Of a DNA stretch of 64,000 bases, positions 12,401-24,065 are shown in pieces. The first letter of the stretch is position 1. Every line of letters starts with the position of its first letter. The stretch comes from Stropharia rugosoannulata (Eukaryota; Basidiomycota; Agaricomycetes; Agaricales; Strophariaceae). Location of the stretch: positions 1,054,001 to 1,118,000 of the forward strand of contig JANCIK010000001.1 in the NCBI GenBank assembly GCA_028532985.1, written 5' to 3'. A model generated the notes under the pieces. That model made no database searches. It saw nothing but the letters and a program-made list of their open reading frames with translations, and was not told the DNA's origin. A program made the translations under genes and the position numbers.

Positions 12401-13621
12401 GCTCACCACCGACGACATCGTGCAACGCGAGCTGGCTCTGGACAAGGAACTGATCAAGCTCATTTATACCGCCTGTAAAGAAAATAAGGCACCCAGGGTT
12501 CTCGAACTTGCCCGGCTTCTGCACAACACTGCGAGCTACAAACCGGCCATTGATTCTGCGGAGTTCTTCCATCTTATAGGGCTCCAGGAGAAACTTACCC
12601 AGATGAGATCCGAAAAAGAAGAAGCTGAAGACCGCCTCATAGTTGCGCGCAACAAGCGCAGACGGTGGATGAAGCCCGATCCCGCTCCGCGCCAGATCGC
12701 GGAGCCGTCGTATGCGTCCTCGTCACGGAGGTTCGACCCGCTTGGAGACACCCGACCGCCACCAGTTATTGACCGACCGGGAATGGCAAGGGTAACAAGA
12801 CCGATAATCGAGACCACGCGCTACAGCTCGCAGGCGCCATCGACAACGACCTATGCCCCTAGTCAAGATGAATCATTTGACGCGTCCGTGCTGGAATCCT
12901 CTCCCCCAAGTGAGTCGAGACGCAAACGAACATACGCGGAGACAGAGGAATCCCAGCCGATTCCCAGCTCGGACTTCTCGTCGATGCTCCCGCCGCCTGT
13001 TAAGCAAAGTGAGTCTTTTCTGGGTAACGCTGATTTTAAGTCGCTGATTAGCATTGTGAAGAAACCAACCCCTTTTCCAAAAAGTCGAATGGAGACTCCA
13101 GCAAGAACCCGTTCGCGCGCAAGACAGATCCGAATCGCACCATCCAGAAGAGCGAGAGCTTCTTCAACAGAGTTGAGGTAGCCGAGGCTGAAACGGCCCC
13201 TCGAAAGCGTGAGTAGCAAGTCCCGCAAATACGCTGAGGCTCTGAGGCGCATTCTAAATCCTCTTTTTCCTTAGGTGGAGCGGCAGGGAAACCCAAGGAC
13301 AAGAAACCTATGGGTAACGGGTCAAAGCAGGCCACTCTGGCCAATATTTACGGGATCGTGCCAAAGAGCGACAAAGCGTCCAAATCCAAACCCAAGGTTG
13401 CGGATACGACTAGTGCGACTTCGGACACCCAGGTGCTCCCAGAGATAGAAACACAAACCGACGACATCACCATGTCTGACGCTGCGTTCTCGCTGGACAC
13501 GCAAGCGGAGGAAACACAAGAGACACAGGAACTTACTCAGGTTGAGTTTACGCCGTCGACCCCGCGGATGCCTTCGCCTGACTGGGAGGAGAGTCAGATG
13601 AGTGAAAACCTGGATATGTAG
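9472..13621 (+). CDS. CTF4: Ctf4/Mcl1/WDHD1, replisome WD40 and SepB-domain protein
   Basis: Replisome hub that links the CMG helicase to DNA polymerase alpha and supports sister-chromatid cohesion. Exon 1 (9472-9542) joins, after an intron ending near 9597, to a WD40 repeat reading [13 protein letters not shown]. Further repeats follow ([38 protein letters not shown]). The middle holds the SepB/Mcl1 beta-propeller domain, with [18 protein letters not shown] and ESYWPIG. The C-terminus has helical segments, then a disordered tail with NPFARKT and acidic SQ/TQ-like stretches. A 577-codon open frame at 11448-13181 reads through several short introns and is not the true protein frame at its end: an intron at about 13005-13059 restores the frame that reaches the stop at 13621. 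I see no lesion. Length is about 1,050-1,100 residues. Confidence 0.9.
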
Positions 13622-14101
13622 GTAGTCAGTTGGACTCTAGAGATACTTAAATACCATGTACATATAATTTCTGAACATATTATTTTCACGCCCTTCATGC
13701 CTTCAATGTCAATAGGATACTACTACTACCAGGATATACCGTTATTTATTCTAATATTACATTGCTGCCGGCTGGCACTCTCGATCACACATGAATATTT
13801 GAATTTTTCAAGTCGCTAAGTGGCAGCAAAATCCCAATAGCAATATTCCATCTGCTTTGTTGTACCCGTAGTCTCCAAAAGCACTGCAGAGACACATTTT
13901 TTACGTTGCCGCCGCAATGCATGTCCTCCCGTAACGATACATTGTTGTTCTCATGCACATTATTAATAAGAGAGCTTTTACGCCCGCCTTTACCGACTAA
14001 TATCCTATCCTCCATTGAAGTCTGTATATGACATGGTATTATGCCAGCAAATTGCGGGTGAGGTGGTTTTCCATCGACAGATCCTGTTAGTATATTCTTA
14101 G
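13622..14101. other. convergent intergenic region
   Basis: 480 bp between the CTF4 stop and the stop of the minus-strand TFB gene. AT-rich and without a credible gene; it should carry both 3' UTRs. Confidence 0.4.
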
Positions 14102-15932
14102 TTATAGCGCACGAAGCAAAAACACAGAGCTACGAACCGCGGGCCGGAAAGGCCAAGCCTTGAACGCGTTCACAATTAGAGACCAGTCGTGTGCGTTAAG
14201 GTCTCGCGTTGTTTTACTAGGGTCTAATCTTTGGTCTTCAGGGAGACTCGGGTCGGTCAGTTTCGCCAACAGGTTAGCCCCGCCTGCACCCAATGTACTG
14301 CATAATAGCATGTAAATGAGTAAGCTACTTAGAGAGATCGACTTCGACGCACTATAGAGCCCCGCTTATGGGAGTAGCGCGCAGGACAAACATCTTGCGC
14401 ATGCAATAATCCCATACTTCAAGATCGCCTGGGGTAATGAGCTACCGGACATAATTAATTAACTGTTGTAGCGAAGCAAGCTGAACATTGTCTAACCTGA
14501 TGCGCTTTGGGCACGATATTGCACGCGGCCATCTGTAGGGTCTGAGGTTGGCCCCACCGGGTGGGGTAGAAATGTTCCCAATGTGGAAGAAGGTCACTTG
14601 ATGGTAGAAGTTCGGAGAAGTCGCTGACGGTCTCTGCTATCGCTGACACTTTGCATCGCGGTTGTGAGTGAACCGGAGAACATACACGCTGCGAGTAGAG
14701 TTAATTTTGACCTTAGCGGATGAGGACCCTGACGAGGCTGACATACCTCCCACATGCGCGTCGTCATCAGCAGGTTCATAGGCATGCGGCCGTACTTGAA
14801 CAGCCATTGGCGCTCCGGTATTGCGCGCAAAAACTGAGATACAAGCTGGTCGCCATGTACGCCGGCTGGAACCGACATCACAAACTGGAGCTGCCTGTTT
14901 TCTAGGATGAATTAGCACGTTGGGGACACGACCACTGGGTGTGGAGTACCTTCTTCCCATGGGATAGTGTCGACTTCGTCTAGAACACCGTTGGTCTCCA
15001 TGTCGAGGTAAGTAGACCATTGGGAAGCTGATGCTTGAACAACGACAACCCGAGGGTCCACAGTTTCCAGTGGCTGAGGATTTGGTTAATCAAAGGTTGA
15101 TAAGTAGGGATTGAAGTTGCATACTTTGAGAGTGGACATGAATAGTGGGGCATCTTCAAGGAGAATAAGCTTCTTTATTCGTGATTTTGGTAAACGGAGT
15201 AAGGCACGCGAAAGCTGCCCAGCACCTTCAATTCAAGTAGAGTTCATTTCAGCAACCATATGACCAGCCGCAAAACAGCACCTGGATTGGCTTCGATGAT
15301 GATCTTGTCCTTCGAGTCCGGTGGTACCAGAGCTTCAGCATACCGACGTGCGGTCTCTGGGTTGGCTATCATGGTACGGAACACCCATTCGCGTTTGTAG
15401 GGGTAGTAAGACGTCCACATGTCGAGAGGCTGCAGCTCCATAGGCGACGAAAGACCGTCGAACGGATCCAAAGCAACCTTTGAAGGTTTTTTCGGACGTT
15501 TGGGCTTGGTATTTCCACTGTCATCGTCGACTTTCCGTCTTCTCCTTTTCTTGGGAGTTTCCTCTCCAGTCTGCTCCTGCTCTGCCTTCGGTGAGCCATC
15601 TTTACTAGTAACGATTTCCGGGTCCTTGGGTTTGCTCGCGGCCTTGCCTCGTCTGCGGGGTGGCGGCGCGTCGGGATCCGTTGCAACTTTAGGTGGTCTG
15701 CCAGGTTTCTTTCCGTTTCGCATTCGTCAACAAATATTGGATACATTTTCGTCAGACTTACCTTCCTGGGTGTGATCAGTTTCGTCTTAAGCTCTTCCAA
15801 CGGGTTTTCCAGGGCTGTCGAGTCTGACATCCACCGTCGGCCTAAAATAGAGGTGTTTATAGCTGCGTATGACTGCTGTCGTTTGATTCCATGTAGAAAG
15901 GATTTGACCAGGGGAATACTTCGTGAGGTCAT
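14102..15932 (-). CDS. mitochondrial transcription factor B / rRNA adenine dimethyltransferase-like (Mtf1/mtTFB)
   Basis: Member of the KsgA/Dim1-related mtTFB family, which assists mitochondrial RNA polymerase and may retain methyltransferase activity. Exon 1 starts at 15932 and encodes a basic, Ser-rich N-terminus suited to mitochondrial import. It is followed by a Lys/Pro-rich linker of about 90 residues containing KKPGRPPK and several KRRRRK/KRPKK stretches. The SAM-binding motif I reads IIEANPGAGQLSRALL after splicing near 15240. Downstream family landmarks are FVMSVPAGVHGDQLVSQFL, WLFKYGRMPMNLLM and HYFPTRWGQP-like residues near 14560. The last exon ends with FKAWPFRPAVRSSVF and a stop at 14102. 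The basic AT-hook-like linker is longer than in yeast Mtf1. About 500 residues; which of the two family roles it serves is not decidable here. Confidence 0.75.
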
Positions 15933-16553
15933 GGCAAATAATTATTAACCTTATGTGCGCTCGCCGCAACGGCGCCGCGCGGTTACTGGTTCGCGTCTAA
16001 CCGACATATTTCAAAGTCAGCTCTCGGCGCTTGCCACGGCCCTAGTACCAACCTAGTACTCAAAATCTACCACCACCTAGTCTTCTTCAGACCAGTGTTG
16101 AGTTGCGACTATTGGATGCTGTGCAAATATGGTATACTATATACTCGCTATAATTGCAGCTCGGAACTTTGTTTTGAGCTTTTCGATGTGAAACGTTAAA
16201 TTAGCCGGTGTTCTTTTTGCCAATACCTGCAATACTTAGGCTTGAGCCCAAAAGGTAGCTCTTACTATCTTTGAGGGCCCTGATACCCAGGCATACCTTC
16301 TTGCTAAAGTATTTTGTGCCATTCTTACCTCTCAAAACTTCAAATATGACGCAGCGCGGAATGTAGCCGAGGCGCGTCGACGCGCGTACACGTGATAGGC
16401 GCGACGCGTTTACGCGTGTAGACGAGCGCGTTACGCGACGTGCCATGATGAAGTGGCGGAGATTGAACTGTGAGAGATCATATTCGTTTTCCAGCGCGTC
16501 GTCTTGTTCTTCCGACATACCACATCCTCCTCTTCCTCCTTGTCTTCTTCACG
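15933..16553. other. divergent promoter region between TFB gene and CDC6
   Basis: 620 bp. A minus-strand frame of 105 codons (16201-16518) has an Arg/Ser/Thr-rich part that comes from the dense ACGCG repeats and is probably not a gene. The ACGCG cluster is listed separately. Confidence 0.4.
16373..16438. promoter_or_regulatory. MCB (ACGCGT) cluster upstream of CDC6
   Basis: Two perfect ACGCGT boxes lie at 16404-16409 and 16412-16417. Further ACGCG/CGCGT cores lie at 16373, 16380, 16383, 16427 and 16433, all within 66 bp and 116-180 bp before the CDC6 ATG. This is the classical binding-site arrangement for the MBF G1/S transcription factor, of which CDC6/cdc18 is a known target in yeasts. That MBF acts here is inference. 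Confidence 0.7.
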
Positions 16554-18656
16554 ATGCATACTCGCAGCTCTGTCCTTGGGAAAAGAGGCCATAATACCTC
16601 CTCGTCGGTCTCCACGGCCGCCCAGGCATGCGAGTATCCGACGCCAGACGCCACGCCCAGCTCTAAACGCGCGCGTACGTCTACGGTCGTCGAGGATGGT
16701 GACGGCAACAAGGAAAACATTCCTCCTTTCAGATGCGCCTCCGTCAGTGCTCCCCCAACGCCTCGCTCGACCAGAGCTATGAGACGCAGTGCCACTGCTA
16801 CGGATATCGCATCTCCAACGCGTACCCGAACAGGTATAGTCGCCACTGCTTCCTACTCTACCTTGGCTGAGATAATGCCCCAGCCCCGCGTCGTACAGCT
16901 TCAGTCTCCACTATCACGTCTGTAACTCCCTCGAAGGAGGATTCGGAAGTGGCTGTTTTGACGCCACCTCCCTCGCCCCCTAACGCTTTACTTCCACTTC
17001 ATGTCCGTGTTCGCGCGGTGCTTCGCTCTACTTGCAACAGCGAAATCGACATTGCCGGACGAGAGGCAGAGCGTGCATCTATCATGGAATTCATCACACC
17101 GTTTGTAGATGGTACCGCCTCCTCAGAGGAAGATGTTCCGTCAGGTCTATTCATCTCTGGGACTCCCGGGACAGGCAAAACAGCTCTTGTTAATACGGTC
17201 ATTCGCGGCGTGCTGGCTTCACAATCGGCAGACCTCAAAGTCATCTCCATTAATTGCATGGCACTAGACAACATTGAGGCCTTGTGGGCCAAGATGATCG
17301 AAGAGCTTGGTGAATGTAATCACAATGCCTCTAACGTGAAGAAAGTGAAGGGCAGAGAAATGGTCAAATACCTGCTGATGTCCCTCGAAATCAAATGGTA
17401 AGGTTTCCCTTCAACTTCAAATGTCCCTTGCTTATTGTACTCCTTTTAGTATGCTCATTCTCGACGAACTCGACCACATTGCTTCCACGCCACAGACGCT
17501 TGCTTCTATTTTTACTCTGACCGAGAACTTGCCCAAGGCACTTCGTCTCGTCGCAATTGCAAACACCCATACTCTGACATCGACCATGTCTTCAAGTGCA
17601 ATCGATGCTTCATACGTACAGACGATACATTTTTCTCCTTACACCCCTGCACAACTTCAACACATTCTACAAGCGCGCTTGGATACTCTCTGCAATGACA
17701 ACCCGCCGGCAGAGACGACCGCTGACATTAAGAAACTACTGCCTCCTCCTGCCCTTATGCTTCTCACCAAAAAAATTGCTTCTCTTACTGGCGATGTCCG
17801 CAGCCTATTCGAAGTGTTACGTGGGGCTATAGATCTCGCCATTAGCTCCAGCGTGACCACTGAGGAGAATATCCTATCGGCCTGCCTACCGTGTATTACA
17901 CCTAAGCACATTCTAGCGGCTTTGAAGGCGTACACTCCGTCTACGTCGTCATCAAATTCGGTTGCACCTACCTTGCCATCGACCATGCAAGGAAACCAAA
18001 GCAACAGTGAAACAGTGGTCAAAGTCCAAAATCTTGGCCTGCAAGCCCGCCTTGTTTTGTTAACAGTTCTCCTTGCTTCCAAGCGTCTCGAAGCCGGCTT
18101 GCCTCTATCTAACTCTGCTATATCTTCTCCGAAAAAGCCATCCCCGTCTCCTATTAAACGCTCATCCTCGCTCCCAAACACAAACGCGTCCAAACCCGCT
18201 GTCGGAATCGATACCACGGCTCTTCACACATATTACAGTGCGGTGCTGGGCCGCGCAGAAGCGGGCCTCTTCGAGCCCGTTTCGCGAAGCGAATTTGGCG
18301 ACCTACTTGGTATCCTTGAAGGTGTCGGGATTGTTGTCCTTGCATCCTCACTTCGAGCTAGCGGATCACCCTCCGGCAAATGCCGCAAATCCTTTGGCCG
18401 ATCAACATCATTCGCGTCTGGCCTCAACAAGAACTGCGCTGGTGCAGTGGGCGAGGTCCGCCTTGTCGACAGCATGTGGGGCGACGAGATCCTGCGCGGG
18501 CTCGGCATAACCGGTACCTCGCTGACCTCGGACACACGCGAAGAGGAAGTGCGTGGTATCTGGTCCCGCGAGCAAACACGCCTCAAGCGCGACATCAAGG
18601 CTGCCATATCTGCTGACTCGGCCGTCGACGCGTTCAACGGCGCATCTCAAGATTAA
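16554..18656 (+). CDS. CDC6: Cdc6/Cdc18, replication licensing AAA+ ATPase
   Basis: Loads the MCM helicase on ORC-bound origins. Three exons, about 655 residues. The N-terminus has a bipartite basic motif (SSKRART) and several minimal CDK sites (TPRS, SPTR, later SPKK and SPIK), fitting CDK-controlled turnover or export. Introns lie at about 16832-16903 and 17399-17450. Walker A is GTPGTGKT and Walker B is MLILDELDHIAS, immediately after the second intron. Sensor-type residues follow (LVAIANTHTLTS). The C-terminal winged-helix region starts near 18000 (LGLQARLVLLTVLLAS) and includes TYYSAVLGRAEAGLFEPVSRSE-like features. Low-complexity Ser inserts (STSSSNS and SSPKKPSPSPIK) interrupt the C-terminal half. 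The start at 16554 is the first ATG of the frame, downstream of an MCB cluster. The gene looks intact. Confidence 0.93.
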
Positions 18657-19244
18657 TCTTTTTACTTGCTTTCATATACAACATACATACCTGATCCCTT
18701 TGCATTTCATCATCATCTCCCATCGTCATTGTCATCGCCCACATTCTTGGTTTGTTGTTTCTCTCCCTCCATACATGCTCGTCTTTTTATTATTCATAAG
18801 CTTTATCATTCATTATATCTTCTTCAACGTCATTATGCATCCACTTGTCAATGTCTCACGCATCCTCTTCATGTTTCGTTTTGTTTTCTTCTCTACATAC
18901 ATAACTACGCCATGTATCCGTTCCTTCACTCTCCCTGCTCTTCAGAATAGTTCCCAGGTTCATCAAATTTTGTGCGGCATTTTAGCTCACGACGTTATGC
19001 CCTTTATGTACCACTCACTGCATATGTAATGCCTTATAGTTAGACAGTTGAAATCAGAAGGAAGGAAATTAAATGAGTGTGCTACATGATATGTTATGTA
19101 TACCAAAATTGTCCGAAATAAACGTAGGTGATACATATACATTGTACAATTCTATGGACCCTAGCCGAGTACATGCTGTAATTTTCGCCTGAGCCGGGCC
19201 TTTTGTGTGATTGAGAAGTCTTCAGCGCGCTTTCAGAGCCAGGT
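18657..19244. other. convergent intergenic region
   Basis: 588 bp between CDC6 and the permease gene, both ending here. Pyrimidine-rich first half; no credible gene. Confidence 0.4.
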
Positions 19245-21238
19245 TTAGCGGCCAGAGAACTTTATTTCTAATATCCGCAAGGGCGGATAAAGGACCAAGT
19301 TGAGTACAAACGCGACCTCGAATCCCAAGTCGCCTGTCGTCTTCGCAATGGGTCCCGTAAACCACGCTTGGCTGATACACGGCACAACGATGGTAAAAGA
19401 TAGAAAAAACGAGAGCAATGCCGCAATACCAAGCGGGAGTGCGCTTGGTTTGTCCCATGCATCTGGGTTGTAATTACTGAATTTTCCCGACCGGAAATAT
19501 AGGTGTTCCACGAGCACTATCGCAGCGTATGCACAGCTCCAGTATCCAATTATTCCGAGAAAGTCGGAGATGGCGAAGTAGAAGCGGTGCGCACCCACGA
19601 TGGATAATGGCAAAATGCTGGTCGCATCCGAGCAACGGTATATATGAGCTCGCGTCAAACTAAGTCAAGTTGGGACACGTACATGACAATTGTGACAAGC
19701 GTAAAAATGTACCTCGGGACGGCTACGAGCTTTGGGATGCACACCTGGAAGTTGAAGGATGCGGAGTATAGTAGGGCTACGAGATTAGCGGAGATCGAGA
19801 GGCTGAGAAGGACGGTGAGCAACTTTCCGAAGCCGCCAGTGGGGCGTAAGACGGCCTCCAGGAATCCACCAATGTTCCCCCCTGCGTAAGCGGATTCCCA
19901 TTCTAGGACTGAGTTGGAAGCAACGGCGAATGCAGTCCCAGCGCAGGCGAGAGGCACCTATTCAAGGTCGATTATGAGGGGCCCGTACCAGAATTTTGCC
20001 TTCATGTTGACAAAGACAACCCACCGATGACACAATCAGACCCGCAAACCCCCATAAGAATATTTTCCGGCTAATAAAGTCAAAAAAGGATCACTGCTTG
20101 GTTTACGAGCTTGAATCATGAGTCGCATACCTTGACGTCTCTCCGGGTTTCGAGTATATGTTGAAATCCGCGGCAAAACCTGACCAAGTTATCATAAAGC
20201 CTGCCTGGGTACCAGCGAAGCCCAAGATAGACGCCAGCGTTGGCGGCGCATTTGGCGCTGGTAGATCGTGCAGATGTTTACTTCCAACACCCAGAACGAT
20301 GATGAACGCGAGGAGGGAGGGAATCCATGCTATTCGTTCGTACCTGAACAGTGCGAAGAAGATGTTAAATTTGTATGTACTTCAAGTTTAGCGCCGAGGT
20401 TTGTAATCACCAGTTAAGAACGGTCATGCCACAGAACGACAGTACAAGAGAAAAGATGGCAAATATTGTAATTCCCACTCTATCTAGGGCATCAGGTTTG
20501 TTACAAGGAAAAAAGGCCAAGTGATGTACGCACGTCCAGCTCATGTGGCCATCTGTGACGCTGGCGAGCGCTTGTCCACCGACGATACAGCATGACACCC
20601 CACCCCCAATGAGGGTTATAAGGTTCAAAAGGCAAGGAATGACTACACCATAATAACTAGATAGTTTCTTGAATGAGCCATGCGTTGCACAAATTTATTG
20701 TTGTGTGTACTTACCCAAACGCGTAACGAGATAAAACCATTTGCCTCATACCAAGCCTGGAGCCCCAGGTAGAGCTGTAAAGTGGAGGTTATTCAAAGCT
20801 CCCTCAGGAATTGAAGACACAATCTTACAAGTATGCTGGTGGAATTGCGCACAGAAAGTTAATGGCAAGGATGATGAGGCAGGAGTCCCTTGCACCCAGC
20901 CCGAAGCTCACAGGGCCAACTGTGCCAACTGCGAACCTACTCATGATAAGTCGTGAACTTCAACTTCTGGCTCAAGAACACTTGCGTTAGGATGCTGGTG
21001 CCTGATGATACAAAAATGTAGCATATGTTGCTGTAATTTGTATCCTTTCGTTCGTCAATTGGTACTGGTTGGATACCTGGGCTCTGGTCAGTTATCTACA
21101 AATTTGATTGCAGTGCGACTGGGCTGTACCTCGCAGTTCCACTCCCCATGTTGCAAATCTCTGTCTCCAAGGTGTCGAGTTAACAGAATGAGTAGTGACT
21201 TCATAGTCCTGTTCGCCTTTACGATCATTACGAGACAT
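19245..21238 (-). CDS. NCS1-family purine-cytosine permease (Fcy2-like)
   Basis: Plasma-membrane importer of nucleobases, about 500 residues with about 12 predicted helices. The N-terminal exon begins at 21238 and includes the family motif WGVELRG, followed after a splice by GIQPVP and DERKDTNY. Downstream landmarks are VGTVGPVSFGLGARDSCL, IPPAYL, GLGMRQMVLSRYAFG, GYYGVVIPCLLNLI, ITWSGFAADFN and YWSCAYAAIVLVEHLYF, ending LEIKFSGR at 19245. These match fungal Fcy2/Fcy21 permeases. The first transmembrane segment (about 20935-21000) does not splice cleanly: the frame reading SQKLKFTTYHE meets a stop just before GTVGP, and no intron of normal size fixes it. That may be a lesion or a poorly placed intron. 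The rest is intact. Confidence 0.8.
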
Positions 21239-24065
21239 TATTGAGCCAAGCAGCTCGGTAAAAGGTAGGAGCCTGGGGAATGCCTAAACGAAACGGAGGG
21301 ACTGACTATATATATGGATAAAGCACAGGATATCCCAAGAGTAGTAAGTACTCGGATGTGCTACATAGAATTAATCGATAACACCTAGAGACTGAGAAAG
21401 CAACCGGATCGTTCATTTCCTGGTTCCATCGTAGCGCCACCGGCAGTTCCTGAGCTTTAATTAAGTGTAGCCCTACAGTCAGTCATGCACATGAGCTTCA
21501 ACAGGGCCGATGAGTCACCTAACATGGTAAGGCCAAGGTAAGGTAGCTCCAAAGCTAGTATTCAATATATACAGCCCGAAGTGCATTATCCCCGGAGAGC
21601 CTTTTGCCAAACAAGATTGAAAGGAAGAGAGAAGAAAATGCCAAAAATTTATCCTGTAGTAGTAGATGAAATCATTGAATCGAGCCTCCCAGAGCGGTCT
21701 CAATAACTGGATATCTTTCTCGGAATGCACAGATCTTCCACCAGACGAATGGATAGAAGTACCCTCTAGCAATGTCGAGGAATTGTCAGTTCCCTATTTG
21801 ATATGTTTTTAAGCATTGGTTTATGATTTGACAGTGCACCTACCATCGTGATACGCTTTCTTGAGAAATTCAGCGGCAGCAGCAGATAAGTGTTCAGTCA
21901 AGTATTGGTCACCGGTCAAGTCAAGGTCAAGTACATACTTGACGAATTTGGGCATTCAAACCACCTAAACAGAACCACGTGAATCAATTGATCGGACTCC
22001 GGCCTTTATTTCAAAGCCCGACACTTGCAAGTTTCTGCACTTGTTCTGCACCATCTCGTACGAGTGGTCTGATTCGCGCATGAACTACATCGACAACGCA
22101 GTGATAATCCGTTCTTATAGCACACTTTGAGCACACTGCACAAGGCGGGGCATCTCAAATTTTACCAACACAACGAATCCCAAGTTTGGTTGTCCTTGCC
22201 CATAGAATTCACAGAAGTTGCCGGCAGCCGAAGGCACACTGCCTGAGGAAAGGGACTCTATTCGCTCTCACAATCTATATATTCTCGGTATAACGGAGCG
22301 AAATTTGACCTACCAAAAATGTGCTCTGCTTTTCTGTTCGACCATAGCGTATGTACGCCACTCCTGAAGCCGAGGCCTTGAGGGAGCTTCTGTCTGGCAC
22401 TTGCCAGATGATGCAATTTCTCACGCCAAGGTCGATACGGAGCGGGTCATTGTTCTTAAACGGCGTGGTTACAATGAAAAGCCAGGATCTGAAGATCAGA
22501 GTGGCCATTACCGGCTTGTTCATATCGACCTCAGATTGTTGAAGAGCGAGCTTCCCTATTATGGCATGGCATATTACAAGGCTAATGCTTGACGGTATGG
22601 TTACTTCGCCGTCTGGCCGCTGATTCCAACTTGTAAATGTCATTACATGTATCCAGACTCCTCTGAAAACTGATACCGGCTTTGTTTTTATGACCAGGAA
22701 GTCGACTCCAAGAGAAAAGCCAACGTGGTTTGTTTGGTGGCCACTTGGCCAATAATACATGTATGGCTTATAAAGTACGGTGGCGCAGGTAAGCAATAGC
22801 CTTGATACACATATAAAACACCATCTTTCTGTCCTGAAAACTCTCCGTCTCTCCCCTGGTTGTGCAGGCTCACAACTTACCCCAATCATTTCAAGCAACT
22901 CGGTGGCACCCAGCAATCTGTCCCTTTAAGACTGAAAGCTCTTCAAGTGATCAGAATGTTTACTCTGCCACGCCTTTTGAAGAAGCTTGCGTGGCGTAGA
23001 AATGAAGTTTCAACCGAGAATGAGCTGCAGAGAGGTACATCTATGCATACAGCAGGGAAGGACACCATCTCCAGTCTGCACTTAAACCAAGCTCAAGGCC
23101 TGTGTCGACGAGTCACTCGCGTGGCATTTCAAGATAGATCCAAGACTACAATTGCAGATCATTTCCAGAAAGGTGACGCAAAGCTGTCAGGCCATGGAAA
23201 CATTGCCGAGCGTAGCTTGAGAGCAAGGTACTCTAGTAGGAGTGGTGGACCCTGCTCGAACACATGGCCGCGGCGTCAAAACATACCGAACAATTGTGAT
23301 GAGTCAGGCATACCCTATAGAATAAGTCACCCGATGCGATTAATAGGTCGGAACGAGCTCAATCATCAGACACTTCCCTTGCGTCGCCGAACTGATCTCA
23401 GGTCCCACGGAGCCATAGAATTTTAACTTGCAAACTTCACGAAAGATAGAAGGGAATTGAAAGCGAAGCTGGGGTGTCTCCGAGTCCTCTTTGGGGTCCA
23501 GAGATCTTGATGGAATTTTGTTACTATAATATTTAATTTTTGAGTAGCTGTTACAGATAATGGCGGGTTCATTTCTCAGGCTACATTATTCATATAGTAT
23601 AAATTTACATAATACCCAACCATTGCCTCACAACTTGGTCTTGACTTGGTCACAATCTAAGACTCGTTCTGCACATGTATGCGCCATAATATCAGAATCC
23701 CATCTGAATGAGTAGTTTTTGGGTTAATGAGCTTGTAAGAAGGTCATATCGCTTATTACCACTGCTAGGTCCATGTAGGTCCATCTGAAATTGATTTGTT
23801 AAGTTCTTTTGAACGGAGAGGTGTCACATGACAGGATTGACCGTGCCGGCGGGCCGCTTCCTGACGTGGTTCCGTCAAGGCCACTGTAGCGTCAACTGCT
23901 TGAACAACAGTGAACACCGTAGTCCCCTCCGGCCTCTCGCATCGCAATCAATATTGGGAACAAGGCTGTCATTGGAAGCTTCATACGCTTAATCTTGGTA
24001 TATGGGCTCTCAACCCTGATTACCGCTTGACTACGGAAATAAGGCGCCAACTTGTTAGAAAACTA
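21239..24065. other. gene-poor 2.8-kb region with orphan open frames
   Basis: No gene I can recognise. The two longest frames are 22275-22916 on the minus strand (213 codons, hydrophobic stretches in the first half) and 22860-23426 on the plus strand (188 codons, basic, starting with TTG rather than ATG). They overlap at their 5' ends. The minus-strand frame could be a decayed multi-pass membrane protein, but no motif is clear. Upstream of 24065 the DNA should contain the promoter of the TAPT1 gene. Confidence 0.35.

Noticed and set aside
11448..13181. Single long exon of 577 codons in CTF4
   Set aside because: Contains several GT...AG introns without in-frame stops and ends in the wrong frame; the spliced model matches the family.
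16201..16518. Minus-strand 105-codon frame upstream of CDC6
   Set aside because: Its Arg/Ser/Thr-rich part is simply the translation of the ACGCG cluster; no domain and no sensible splice.
22275..23426. Two overlapping orphan frames of 213 and 188 codons as genes
   Set aside because: No recognised motif, one lacks an ATG start, and they overlap head to head. Left as unannotated sequence.
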